A DNA stretch of 64,000 bases, from the NCBI RefSeq assembly GCF_005889725.1, contig NZ_VCKX01000021.1, positions 1 through 64,000 on the forward strand. Reading direction: 5' to 3'. The notes beneath the pieces were generated by a model. The model did no database searches. It saw only the letters and a program-made list of their open reading frames with translations, and had not been told where the DNA came from. Origin of the DNA: Nonomuraea zeae (GTDB lineage: Bacteria > Actinomycetota > Actinomycetes > Streptosporangiales > Streptosporangiaceae). Both the position numbers and the translations under genes were made by a program. Each line of letters starts with the position of its first letter. The stretch's first letter is position 1. Positions 24,190 to 33,082 of the stretch are shown piece after piece.

Positions 24190-27005
24190 CGGCACTCCAG
24201 CAGCGTCAGCAGACCTTCCCGGCCCTTGCGCACGACCTGCTCGGCCATCTCGGAGTACGCGTCCACCCGGCACTCCCAGGTGTTGCGCGCGAGCCAGGAA
24301 CGGACCTCGTCCACGTCCAGGGCGGAGTCCATGAGCTCGGGTATGGCGGCGACGAACTCGGCCGCGGACTCGGTGACGCGCACCCCCGGATAGTCGGCGC
24401 ACTGCGGGAAGTACGTGGTCAGCACCGGCAGGCCGAGATGGAGGTACTCGTAGACCTTGATCGGGTCCACGGCGTCGGCCAGCGCGCCGTTCTTGAACGG
24501 GATCAGCGCCAGCGCCCATCCGGCGCTGAGCTCGGCCAGCTCTCGATGGCCGAGCAGCCCGAGCAGGTGCACGTTCTCCGGCAGCCGCAGGTCCGGGTTC
24601 TGGTGACCGGCCAGCTCGAAGATGTAGTGCGGATAGGTCTTGGCCGCGCGGATCACCAGGTCCCAGTCGAACCACTTGTCGGTCAGGTGCCCGAAGTAGC
24701 CGATCCTGGTGGCGTCGGGAGCGCGCGGGGTCGTGGGGGCGGGGAAGGCCGGGTCGAGCGCGTTGGCGTTGACGCTCACCTTGCGGCCGCCCAGCAGCTC
24801 CATCTTCCTGGCCAGCGGCGCGGAGACCGCGGTGACCGCGTCGGCGTGCGCGACGACGTAGCGCTCGTAGCCGGGGTGGTACCACTTCGCCATCCCGATC
24901 TTGGCGAACTCCTCCCAGTCGTCGCGCGCGTCGTAGATCGTCACCCAGCCGAGCGAGGCGGCGTGGGTGAGCGTCCGCACCATCGTCTCGTGCGGGAAGG
25001 AGGCGAACAGCAGCTTCCGCTTGCCGCCGAAGTCGGCGCTCAGCACCTCGTCGAGCAGCCGTGGCGTCATGTCGATCGGGCTCTGGAACAGCAGCGGGTC
25101 GGGGTGCGACGGCCGCGGGTCCGTGTCGCGCCAGCGGTAGTAGTTGAAGAAGACCGGGCAGTCGCGGCCGAGGTAGACGCGCGTGAGGCGGATGGGCCTG
25201 TTGCCCCTGGCCTCCTGCACGAAGGTGGTGCCGGAGAACATCAGCACGACCTCGTCACCCTCGGCCGCCTTGGCCCGTTCGATCCACTCGTGCAGGCCGA
25301 TCCTGAACTCCTCCAGCGGCACCGGCGCGGCCGGCACGGGCTGCGGCGCGGGCGCGGGCGGCGTCGACGGGCGCAGGACGACCGTGCGGGCCGGGGCGCC
25401 GGGGGAGGAGGTCGCGGGCCTGATCTCCAGGCGCTGTTGCGCCGGCTCCGGGCGGCCAGGGCGGCGTAACTGACGGTAGACCGACAGCATGCGCCAGGCC
25501 CGCGAGGAGCGGATCCTGGTGACCTGGTCGCGGTAGTCGGCCAGCCGGCCGGTCACCGTCTCCAGCTTGGCCCGCAGCCGGTCGTTCTCCTGCCTGAGCT
25601 TGGGTTCGAGCGCGACGAGCTTGTCCAGCCGCTGCTGGGTGAGCGCGTGCCGGTGACGCTCGCCGTTGTAGACCGTACGGAGGCGGTCCAGGGCGGCCTG
25701 CTGGTTCCGCAGCTCGTCGCCCAGCTCGGCGATCCGATCGCGCAGGCCGCGCAGCGCCTCAGCGTGCGCGGCCTCGGTCCTGCTCAGGGCCTCGCCGTGG
25801 GCCGCGGCCCCGGCGCGCAGCTCTTCGTCGTGCGCGGCCGCCGCGGTGCTCAGCTCCTCGGCGTGGGCGGCCGCCGCGGTACGCAGCTCCTCGGCGTGGG
25901 CGGCCTCCGCGGTACGCAGCTCCTCGGTCTGGGCCCGGAGGAGCGCACGCAGCTCGTCCCGCTGTGCCGTCACGGCGTCGGCCGTCTCGCGGATCGTCTC
26001 CAGGCCGGCGGTCAGCCCGTGAACCGACTCGAGGAGCCTGCTCCGCTCCGCCTCCGCGGCGCCGGCAGAGTCGCGGAGCAGGCCGATCTCGACCTCCGCC
26101 GCGCGGAGGTCCGCCCGCAGCCGGTCGCGGTCCTCGCTCAGCGCGCCGAACCGCTCCTGCAGGTCGTTCCGCTCCGTGACCGCGCCGTCCGCGATGCTGG
26201 TGGACAGCCGCCCGACGGTGTCCTGGAGCGCCGAGAGCTGGTCGAGCACGTGCTGTCCGGCCCTGCTCTCGCCGAGCTGCGCCTTCAGCTCGGCGTTGGA
26301 CTCGGTGACGTCCCGGTAGAGGCGGTTGGCCCGCGTCAGCTTCTCGCGCAGCCCTTGCAGCTGCTGCTCCAGGCGTTCCTCGCGTTCGAGGAAATCCGCC
26401 TCCTCCTGGCTGAGCAGGAACGCCGGGGCGCCGAGCGGCGTCTCCCTGCGGACGACCACCGCGGCGATGTGCCGGTCCAGCGCGGTCAGCTCGCGGATCT
26501 CGAAGAGAGGCTCGATCAGCCGGCGGAAGCCGGCGCGGTAGAACGTACGCCGGTGGTCGTGGTGCGGCATCAGCCCGTGCGGCACGGAGACCAGGAGCGT
26601 CCCGCCCGGTGCCAGGACCCGATGGAGCTCGGTCAGGACCGCCCCGGGGTCCGCCACGTGCTCCAGCAGCTCCCCGGCGACCGCCGCGTCGAAGCAGCCG
26701 TCGGCGAAGGCCAGCCGGCCGCCGTCGCCCCGGACGAAGGCGAGCCGCGCGGCCACGTCGGCGGGCAGCTCGGCGGCCAGGCCCGCGGCGAAGGCGATGG
26801 CCTCCTCCTCGACGTCGACGCCCGTCACCCGCTCGCCGCGGCGAGCGGCGAGGATGGACAGGGTTCCCTGCGAGCAGCCCAAGTCGAGGATCCGTCCCGA
26901 CGGGAGGTGATCCAGCAGCCAGTGCAGCCTGTTCCTGGTCAGCGCCTGAGTCTCGGGATCCACATCTATCCCGTTATAGGCACAATGGACGCGATCATGG
27001 TTCAT
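24186..27005 (-). CDS. Methyltransferase / long coiled coil / glycosyltransferase fusion
   Basis: The 939-aa protein has three parts. Residues 1-180 are a class I SAM methyltransferase (ILDLGCSQGTLSILAARRG, GVDVEEEAIAFA, AGELLEHVADPGAVL). Residues about 200-500 are a continuous coiled coil, including five 11-residue units of the EELRTAAAAHA type at about 360-415. Residues about 565-939 are a GT-B glycosyltransferase (YLGRDCPVFFNYYRWRD, VTAVSAPLARKMELLGG, IGYFGHLTDKWFDWDLV, DPIKVYEYLHLGLPVLTT). The layout recalls WbdD, where a coiled coil sets O-polysaccharide chain length between catalytic modules; a capping or length-control role here is inference. It is coupled to the GT4 gene and divergent from the epimerase-like gene. 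Confidence 0.82.
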   Translation of the reverse strand: MNHDRVHCAYNGIDVDPETQALTRNRLHWLLDHLPSGRILDLGCSQGTLSILAARRGERVTGVDVEEEAIAFAAGLAAELPADVAARLAFVRGDGGRLAFADGCFDAAVAGELLEHVADPGAVLTELHRVLAPGGTLLVSVPHGLMPHHDHRRTFYRAGFRRLIEPLFEIRELTALDRHIAAVVVRRETPLGAPAFLLSQEEADFLEREERLEQQLQGLREKLTRANRLYRDVTESNAELKAQLGESRAGQHVLDQLSALQDTVGRLSTSIADGAVTERNDLQERFGALSEDRDRLRADLRAAEVEIGLLRDSAGAAEAERSRLLESVHGLTAGLETIRETADAVTAQRDELRALLRAQTEELRTAEAAHAEELRTAAAAHAEELSTAAAAHDEELRAGAAAHGEALSRTEAAHAEALRGLRDRIAELGDELRNQQAALDRLRTVYNGERHRHALTQQRLDKLVALEPKLRQENDRLRAKLETVTGRLADYRDQVTRIRSSRAWRMLSVYRQLRRPGRPEPAQQRLEIRPATSSPGAPARTVVLRPSTPPAPAPQPVPAAPVPLEEFRIGLHEWIERAKAAEGDEVVLMFSGTTFVQEARGNRPIRLTRVYLGRDCPVFFNYYRWRDTDPRPSHPDPLLFQSPIDMTPRLLDEVLSADFGGKRKLLFASFPHETMVRTLTHAASLGWVTIYDARDDWEEFAKIGMAKWYHPGYERYVVAHADAVTAVSAPLARKMELLGGRKVSVNANALDPAFPAPTTPRAPDATRIGYFGHLTDKWFDWDLVIRAAKTYPHYIFELAGHQNPDLRLPENVHLLGLLGHRELAELSAGWALALIPFKNGALADAVDPIKVYEYLHLGLPVLTTYFPQCADYPGVRVTESAAEFVAAIPELMDSALDVDEVRSWLARNTWECRVDAYSEMAEQVVRKGREGLLTLLECR
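25761..25925 (-). repeat. Five 33-bp units encoding 11-residue coiled-coil repeats
   Basis: Five tandem units of 33 bp encode EELRTAEAAHA, EELRTAAAAHA, EELSTAAAAHD, EELRAGAAAHG and EALSRTEAAHA in the coiled coil of the fusion protein. Hendecad units keep a coiled-coil stripe, so copy number could change rod length without breaking the fold. Confidence 0.85.
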
Positions 27006-27033
27006 ATGGGCAGGAACCCCTGGGGAATGATCA

Positions 27034-28206
27034 GTGAGGGCCCGACATTACCATTTCTTGAAAAAGCCGTTAAGGGCGGTAGGCAAGGTGCTGGTGTTTC
27101 GTAAGTTCCTCATCCACGGGATCGCCCTGTGTCTCCTGGGCGGTTGCACCTCGGCGGAGCCCGCGGGCCCGCGCAAGCCGTCCTCGGTCCCGGCGGTGCA
27201 GGCCCCCGTCAGCCTCCTGCGCGAGACGGTGCCGGGTCTGCGCGTCGACGACGAGCTCTACGTGCCGCTCGACGCGCTGGAGAAGCGCCTGGGCCTAGTG
27301 GTGTCCACGGGCTCCGACGGCGTCGTACGGGCCGAGTACTTCGAGGACGAGACCCCGTTGATCGCGAAGCACGATCCGCGCGGGCCCTGGCTGCACTTCG
27401 CCGGCGTGGACGTGACCACCTGGCGGCGCATCTCGATCGGCTCGGACGGAATCCCGGTGAGCACCTACGATTTCGGCACGTTCCAATATCCCGTTGAAGT
27501 CGTCCAATACGGGATGGAGAACTACAGCAAGTGGGTCGTCACGGGCGACCAGAAATACCGTGCCAAGGCGGAGACGGTGGCCCGCTGGCTGCTGGAACAC
27601 CAGGACGCCAAGGGCGGCTGGCCGGTGCCTTTCGACTACTCCTACCGGGAAGGGCTGGCGGGCGAGCTGCGCGCCGGCTGGTACTCGGGGATGGCCCAGG
27701 GGATCGGGGCCGCGTTCCTGGCCAAGATGCGCGACAAGACGGGCGAGTCGCGCTACGGCGCCGCCGCGCTGCGCGCGCTCGTGCCCCTGCGCACCAAGGT
27801 GGAGCAGGGCGGCGTGCTGCGCCGCTTCGAGGACCGCCTGGACTGGTACGAGGAGTACCCCACGCCGACCGCGACCCACGTGCTCAACGGCTACCTGTTC
27901 GCCCTGATCGGCGTGTACGACGTCGGCGAGCTCCTGGGTGACGCGACGGCCAAGGAGATGTTCCAGCGCGGGCTGCGGACCCTGGACCGGGTCCTGCCTC
28001 TCTATGACCTGTCGTACCGGACCACCTACGACCTTCTCCACTACACGCGGACGCCGGCGACGGCGCCCAACCCCGCCCGCTGGAGCTATCACTCCCTGCA
28101 CGTCACCCAGCTCTCGGCACTGGACGCGATCACCGGCGGACGCTACAGCGCGATCGAGAAGCGCTGGCTCGGATACCTCGACGGCAAGGCGCTTCCCGGC
28201 AATTAG
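27034..28206 (+). CDS. Lipoprotein D-glucuronyl C5-epimerase-like protein
   Basis: The 390-aa product has a positively charged N-region, a hydrophobic stretch and lipobox LLGGC-TS near residue 37, so it is an exported lipoprotein. Residues 120-380 match the C-terminal alpha-barrel domain of heparosan glucuronyl C5-epimerases: MENYSKWV, WLLEHQDAKGGWPVPFDY, AGWYSGMAQGIGAAFLAK, RFEDRLDWYEEYPT and a final YHSLHVTQLSAL, with conserved Tyr and His. It probably changes uronic acid configuration in an exported glycan. GTG 27034 (GGGGA seven bases upstream) is preferred; GTG 27088 or 27094 would give a shorter signal. It is 39 bases upstream of the LCP gene, probably one operon. Confidence 0.8.
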   Translation: MRARHYHFLKKPLRAVGKVLVFRKFLIHGIALCLLGGCTSAEPAGPRKPSSVPAVQAPVSLLRETVPGLRVDDELYVPLDALEKRLGLVVSTGSDGVVRAEYFEDETPLIAKHDPRGPWLHFAGVDVTTWRRISIGSDGIPVSTYDFGTFQYPVEVVQYGMENYSKWVVTGDQKYRAKAETVARWLLEHQDAKGGWPVPFDYSYREGLAGELRAGWYSGMAQGIGAAFLAKMRDKTGESRYGAAALRALVPLRTKVEQGGVLRRFEDRLDWYEEYPTPTATHVLNGYLFALIGVYDVGELLGDATAKEMFQRGLRTLDRVLPLYDLSYRTTYDLLHYTRTPATAPNPARWSYHSLHVTQLSALDAITGGRYSAIEKRWLGYLDGKALPGN

Positions 28207-28245
28207 CTATAAAGTCCACTAACAGCTCTTGGGAGGTAACGAGGG

Positions 28246-29256
28246 ATGCGTCGGTTCCTGTGGGTGTCCCTGGCCTCCCTGGCGCTGCTGGGTGCGCTCG
28301 CGACCGGCGGGTTCTTCGTCTATCAGGCCAGCCTCGACAGCGACATCGTCCGGCTGCCCGCGGCTCTGCCCACCTCCAAGGAGGAGGAGAAGCAGCGCCC
28401 GCAGCCGAAGCCGGGGCTCGGCGAGACCTGGCTCCTCGTGGGCACCGACCGCAGGGCCGACGGCACCACCACCGGCGACGACGCCAAGGCGGCGCTCTGG
28501 CAGCCCGGCTCGCAGCGAACCGACACGATCATGCTGGCGCACCTCTCCGAGGACAGCGAGCACGCCACCGTCGTGTCGATCCCGCGTGACTCCTGGGTGT
28601 CCATCCCCGGCCGGGGCCGAGCCAAGATCAACGCGGCCTTCTCCTGGGGCGGGCCCGCGCTGCTGATCAAGACCATCGAGTCGCTCACCGGCATCCGCGT
28701 CGACCACTACGCCGCGATCGACTTCAAGGGGTTCGCCACGGCGGTGGACGCGGTGGACGGGGTGGACGTCGAGGTCGCCAAGACCGTGCGCGACACCAAC
28801 ACCGGCACCACCTGGACGGCGGGACGCCACCATCTCAACGGCGAGCAGGCGCTGCTGTTCGTCCGGCAGCGCTACAACCTGCCGGGCGGCGACTTCGACC
28901 GGATCAAGCGCCAGCAGGCGCTGCTGAAGGCCCTGTCGGACCGGGTGCTGAGCGCCGGCACCCTGACCAACCCGGCGAAGGTCGACGGGCTGCTGCGCGC
29001 GATCACCAAGTCGGTCACCGTGGACGACGGGGTGACCCTGGCGATGCTCAGGAGCCGCCTCATCGACCTGGCCGGGCTGGGCGAGTCCGGCTTCTTCACG
29101 ATGCCCACCCGCGGCACCGGCATGGAGGGCCGGCAGAGCGTCGTCTACCTGGACGAGCGCAAGACCCGGGCGCTGAGCGAGGCGATCAAGACCGACCGGG
29201 CGCGCGAATACGTCAAACAGACCGGCCCCGGCAACTCGGTGGACGAGGTCAGATAA
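28246..29256 (+). CDS. LytR-CpsA-Psr (LCP) family glycopolymer ligase
   Basis: The 336-aa protein has a single N-terminal membrane anchor (about 5-25) and an LCP domain (about 60-290) with LLVGTDRR, SQRTDTIMLAHL, VVSIPRDSWVSIPGRGRAKINAAF and the end motif ALLFVRQRYNLPGGDFDRIKRQQ; the Arg and Asp residues that bind polyprenyl phosphate are present. LCP enzymes attach glycopolymers to peptidoglycan. Following the deacetylase, transferases and epimerase genes, it likely completes assembly of a wall-linked glycan. GGGAGG lies nine bases before ATG 28246. Confidence 0.9.
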   Translation: MRRFLWVSLASLALLGALATGGFFVYQASLDSDIVRLPAALPTSKEEEKQRPQPKPGLGETWLLVGTDRRADGTTTGDDAKAALWQPGSQRTDTIMLAHLSEDSEHATVVSIPRDSWVSIPGRGRAKINAAFSWGGPALLIKTIESLTGIRVDHYAAIDFKGFATAVDAVDGVDVEVAKTVRDTNTGTTWTAGRHHLNGEQALLFVRQRYNLPGGDFDRIKRQQALLKALSDRVLSAGTLTNPAKVDGLLRAITKSVTVDDGVTLAMLRSRLIDLAGLGESGFFTMPTRGTGMEGRQSVVYLDERKTRALSEAIKTDRAREYVKQTGPGNSVDEVR

Positions 29257-29270
29257 CCGCGGTCAGGCGG

Positions 29271-32200
29271 TCACTCGCCGCCGATGTTCCAGGCGCGTAC
29301 GGTCCAGTCCGTGCCGGCGGAGACCGCGATCGTGGTCCCGCCGGCGGGACCGGCGGCCAGCGCGTACACGGGGCCGGCGTGACCGGCGATCGGCTTGCCG
29401 ACGGCCGCGCCCGTGGCCAGGTTCCAGACGCGCAGCGACCGGTCGTCGCCGGCCGAGACCACCCGCTCGCCGTCCGCCGCCAGCGCCCGCACCCAGTCGG
29501 TGTGACCGGCGAGCGGGGCGCCGATGGCCGTACCGGTGATCAGGTCCCAGCGGCGCAGCGTGCGGTCCTCGCCCGCCGACACCGCGACGGGACGGCCGCC
29601 GACCACGGTGGTGGCCACCGCGAGGACGACGCCGTCGTGGCCGGTGAGCGGGGCGCCGATCTGCTTGCCCGCGGTGACGTCCCAGAGCCGCAGCTCGTGG
29701 TCCTCGCTCGCGGAGATCGCCACGGGGCGGCCGTCGACGAGCGCGGAGGCCAGCGCCCTGATCGGCTTGCGGTGCCCGGGGATCGGCGCGCCGAGCGGCG
29801 CTCCCGTGACCGCGTTCCACCTGTGCAGGCTGCCGTCCGCGCCGCCGGAGACGATGACGTCTTTGATCATCGTGACGGCGTTGACGCTGCCGCGGTGGCC
29901 GGCCAGCGGCTTGCCCAGCGCGGCCCCCGTGTCCAGCCGCCACATCCGCAGGACGCCCCCGGCGTCACCGCTGACGGCGACCGGCTTGCCCGCCACGGTG
30001 CCGGCGGTCATCGACATGACCTGGTCGGTGTGCCCGAGCAGCGGCGTGCCGATGGCCGCGCCCGTCGAGGGGTCGGACATCCTGACGGTCTTGTCCGCCC
30101 CGCCCGAGACGGCGACCGGCTTTCCGCCCACGCTCGCCAGCGCGACCGCCTTGACCCCGCCGGAATGACCCGGCTGGCCCGCGGCCGTGGCGGACGCGGT
30201 CCACCTGCCGAGGTCCCACGCACGCACGGATTTGTCCGCGCCGCCGGAGAACGCGAACGGCGCCCCGTTGACCACGGCCGCGGTGACGGCCATGACGAAA
30301 CCGGTGTGCCCGGTGAGCGGGGTGCCCACCGGCTTGCCGGTCGTGTCCCAGCCGCGGATTACGCCGTCACGGCCCGCGCCCAGCAGCGTCCAGCCCGTCC
30401 CCGATTTGATCACCGCGAGCGAGATCACGACGTCGGGCAGGTGCTTGATCGTGCTGACCCGGTCGGAGGCGAGATCCCACACCCGGACCGTCTTGTCGTC
30501 GGAGGCGGAGACGACCGTGTCCGGCATGGCGGCCAGCGCCCGCACCCAGTCGGTGTGCCCGGCCCTGGCCGGGGCCGCGGGCCGGCCGGTCTGCGGGTCC
30601 CAGAGCCGCAGCACCCGCTCCTTGCCGGCGCTCACCACGACGGGCTTGCCCTTCAGCGTGGTGGTGGCGACGGCGAGGACGGCGCCGGTGTGGCCGGTGA
30701 GCGGGGCGCCGACGGGGCGGCCGGTGGTGAGGTCCCACAGGCGTACGGTCTTGTCGTCGCTGCCGGTGATCGCGACGGGCTTGCCGTCCAGCGTGGTGGT
30801 GGCGACGGCGAGGACGGCGCCGGTGTGGCCGGTGAGCGGGGCGCCGACGGGATGGCCGGTGGTGAGGTCCCACAGGCGTACGGTCTTGTCGTCGCTGCCG
30901 GTGACCGCGACGGGCTTGCCGTTCACCGTGGTGGTCGCCACGGCCCGCACCCAGTCGCCGTGGCCCGTCATCGGCCCTCCGACGGGCTTGGCCGTACGCG
31001 CGTCCCACTGCCGGAGCGTGCCGTCCTCGCTGCCGGTCACCATCACCGGGCGCCCGGCGACCGTGGCGGTGGCGACGGCGGTGACCGCCGCGAAGTGGCC
31101 CGCGGGCCGCCAGCCGATGGGGGCGCCGAAACCGGTGACCGGCGCGGAGGCCGGGGAGATCGCCGGCGCCGAGACCAGCTGCGGCACCACCACCGCGCCC
31201 GCCCCGCCCAGCGCCACCAGCACCGCCGCCGCGGCCGCGAGCCGCCGCGCCCGGCGGCCCGGGGGCGGCGAGAGGGGCGTCGCGCCGGTGGGCTGCGAGA
31301 GCGGGTCGGGCGTCACGGGGTCCGCCGGCGGGACGGTGACGGGGATCGAGACCGGAACCGAGTCGGGCGGCGCGAAGGGCACGATCGGGGAGTCCGGCGG
31401 CACGAACTGCACGACGGAGGGCGTGAACGGCGCCGGGCGCGGCCCAGGACGCGGCAGATCGGCGGGGTCGGGCACGGACGGCGGGCCGATCAGGGAGTTG
31501 AGCACCTGGCGCGCGGTCGGCCGCCGTTCGGGCGTGCGCACCAGGCAGGAGGCGATGATCGAGCGCAGCGGCTCGGTGATCCCGCTGAGGTCGATCTCAT
31601 CCTGGCGCAGCGTGATCGCCATCGCGGCGATGGTGTTGCCGCTGAAGAGCGGCCGGCCCAGCGCCGCGAAGATCATCGTCAGGCCCCAGCTGAACAGGTC
31701 GGAGGCCGGGGTGACCCGGTCACCGGCGAGCTGCTCAGGAGACATGTACGCCGGCGTGCCCAGGACGCCCGTGATGGTCACGGTCTTGTCGTCGAACCCG
31801 CGGGCCACGCCGAAGTCGATCACGTAGGGCCCGTCCGGGCCGAGCAGGACGTTGCTGGGCTTGAAGTCCCGGTGGACGATCCCCGTGTTGTGGATGGACA
31901 GCAGCGCGGTGGAGGTGTTGACGGCGAGCCGGGTGAGCGCGGAGGCGTCCAGCGGCCCCCGGGCCAGCACGTGCTGCTGGAGCGACTCTCCAGGGATGTA
32001 TTCGCTCACCATGTAGAGGCGGTCGTCGCAGATCCCGTGACCCAGCACGCGGACCGTGCAGAACGAGGCGACCTTGGACGCGACCTCGATCTCGCGCTGG
32101 AAGCGGAGCCTGGACTCCACGTCGTCGGCGTTGACGGACGTCATGATCTTGATCGCCACCTGGCCGCCGTCGTCGTCGACTCCGAGCAGCACCGTCCCCT

Positions 32201-32285
32201 GGCCGCCCTCGCCGATACGGCCCGTGATCCGGTACCGGTCCACGGACCTGGGATCTCCAGGCTTGAGAGGCTGGATGTCCGGCAC
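29271..32285 (-). CDS. Membrane Ser/Thr protein kinase with 14-blade WD40 sensor region
   Basis: The 1004-aa protein has a Hanks-type kinase domain (about 18-280: GEGGQGTV loop, QVAIKIM Lys, IVHRDFKPSN, VIDFGVAR, GTPAYMSPEQL), a Pro-rich linker, one transmembrane helix (about 345-368) and 14 WD40-type repeats to the C-terminus, enough for two seven-blade propellers outside the membrane. Motifs indicate active kinase. GTG 32285 is chosen from AGGAG at proper spacing; in-frame ATGs further upstream add a non-conserved extension. It converges on the LCP gene with a 14-base gap. The propellers may bind a wall or secreted protein. Confidence 0.9.
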   Translation of the reverse strand: MPDIQPLKPGDPRSVDRYRITGRIGEGGQGTVLLGVDDDGGQVAIKIMTSVNADDVESRLRFQREIEVASKVASFCTVRVLGHGICDDRLYMVSEYIPGESLQQHVLARGPLDASALTRLAVNTSTALLSIHNTGIVHRDFKPSNVLLGPDGPYVIDFGVARGFDDKTVTITGVLGTPAYMSPEQLAGDRVTPASDLFSWGLTMIFAALGRPLFSGNTIAAMAITLRQDEIDLSGITEPLRSIIASCLVRTPERRPTARQVLNSLIGPPSVPDPADLPRPGPRPAPFTPSVVQFVPPDSPIVPFAPPDSVPVSIPVTVPPADPVTPDPLSQPTGATPLSPPPGRRARRLAAAAAVLVALGGAGAVVVPQLVSAPAISPASAPVTGFGAPIGWRPAGHFAAVTAVATATVAGRPVMVTGSEDGTLRQWDARTAKPVGGPMTGHGDWVRAVATTTVNGKPVAVTGSDDKTVRLWDLTTGHPVGAPLTGHTGAVLAVATTTLDGKPVAITGSDDKTVRLWDLTTGRPVGAPLTGHTGAVLAVATTTLKGKPVVVSAGKERVLRLWDPQTGRPAAPARAGHTDWVRALAAMPDTVVSASDDKTVRVWDLASDRVSTIKHLPDVVISLAVIKSGTGWTLLGAGRDGVIRGWDTTGKPVGTPLTGHTGFVMAVTAAVVNGAPFAFSGGADKSVRAWDLGRWTASATAAGQPGHSGGVKAVALASVGGKPVAVSGGADKTVRMSDPSTGAAIGTPLLGHTDQVMSMTAGTVAGKPVAVSGDAGGVLRMWRLDTGAALGKPLAGHRGSVNAVTMIKDVIVSGGADGSLHRWNAVTGAPLGAPIPGHRKPIRALASALVDGRPVAISASEDHELRLWDVTAGKQIGAPLTGHDGVVLAVATTVVGGRPVAVSAGEDRTLRRWDLITGTAIGAPLAGHTDWVRALAADGERVVSAGDDRSLRVWNLATGAAVGKPIAGHAGPVYALAAGPAGGTTIAVSAGTDWTVRAWNIGGE
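30654..30923 (-). repeat. Near-identical 135-bp tandem units inside the WD40 region
   Basis: Segments 30654-30788 and 30789-30923 are almost identical; within the compared stretch only a handful of substitutions are seen, and the next unit downstream diverges. They encode successive 45-residue WD40 blades with RLWDLTTG and PLTGHTGAVLAVA. The high nucleotide identity indicates recent duplication or gene conversion. Confidence 0.85.
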
Positions 32286-32367
32286 GAGACTCCTGGCGGG
32301 GGGGAATATGGCTAATCCGATCATAGGGGCCACAAGGTCCACCCGGCAGAGATGGCGCAGCGCGTGC

Positions 32368-33051
32368 TCAGGTGGTGATGGCCTCGGACTCCATGTCGGC
32401 GATCGTCCACTCCTCCACCTCGTCCAGATGGACGGCGGCGGCCTGCTGGGCCGTGGTGGCGTCTCTGGCCGCCATGGCGTCGAGGATCTCCAGGTGGCGG
32501 CGGGTGGAGCCGGCGATGCGGTGCGGGCCGGTGGCGCCGAGCACGCGCAGCCACTGGACGAAGGGCTCGGTGGAGGTGCGGGCCTTGATGAGCCGGGCGT
32601 TGCCGGTGGCGGCGACGATCTCGTTGTGCAGGCGGCTGTCGCTGGCGAAGAACGGCTCGTAGTCGCCGCGCTCGGCCCGCTGGAGCGCCTCGACGGCCTC
32701 CGCGCGCAGGTCGGCGATCTGCTCCAGGGGCATGGCGGCGGCGGCGATCCCGGTGGCGACCCACTCGATGCCCTTGCGGAGCTGGCAGACCTCGTGGACG
32801 TCGGCGACGCCCGGCCGGGCGACGAAGGTGCCCGACCGGGGTCGCGTGACGATGAGCTGGTCGTGTTCGAGACGGGCCAGCGCCTCGCGGACGGGGGTCC
32901 TGGAGACGCCGAACTCTGCCGCGACCGCCTGCGGGTCGAGCCGTGCTCCGGGCGCGTAGGCCCCGGTGGTGATCCGGTCGCTGAGTATCCCGTAGAGCTG
33001 GTCCGCGATCGAGTCCACGACTAGGGATGAGCCCTTCGCCAGAGGCGGCAC
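32368..33051 (-). CDS. GntR-family (FadR/FCD type) transcriptional regulator
   Basis: The 227-aa protein has an N-terminal winged helix (about 12-78: ADQLYGILSDRITTGAYAPG, VSRTPVREALARLE, RPRSGTFVA) and an FCD effector domain (about 88-215) with the metal-binding pattern D-SRLHNEI near residue 138 and RHLEILDAM with distal His. It lies 31 bases downstream of the aldolase gene on the same strand and is the likely repressor of the aldolase and transporter/kinase operons through the palindrome at 34008. FCD regulators usually sense sugar acids or organic acids. Confidence 0.9.
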   Translation of the reverse strand: MPPLAKGSSLVVDSIADQLYGILSDRITTGAYAPGARLDPQAVAAEFGVSRTPVREALARLEHDQLIVTRPRSGTFVARPGVADVHEVCQLRKGIEWVATGIAAAAMPLEQIADLRAEAVEALQRAERGDYEPFFASDSRLHNEIVAATGNARLIKARTSTEPFVQWLRVLGATGPHRIAGSTRRHLEILDAMAARDATTAQQAAAVHLDEVEEWTIADMESEAITT

Positions 33052-33082
33052 TTATGTCTCCCTTTATGCGAGTGTGGGGCGG

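Noticed and set aside
29379..32315. 978-codon plus-strand frame opposite the WD40 kinase
   Set aside because: It mirrors the WD40 repeats in antisense and shows repetitive Arg/Gly/Asp sequence without domains.
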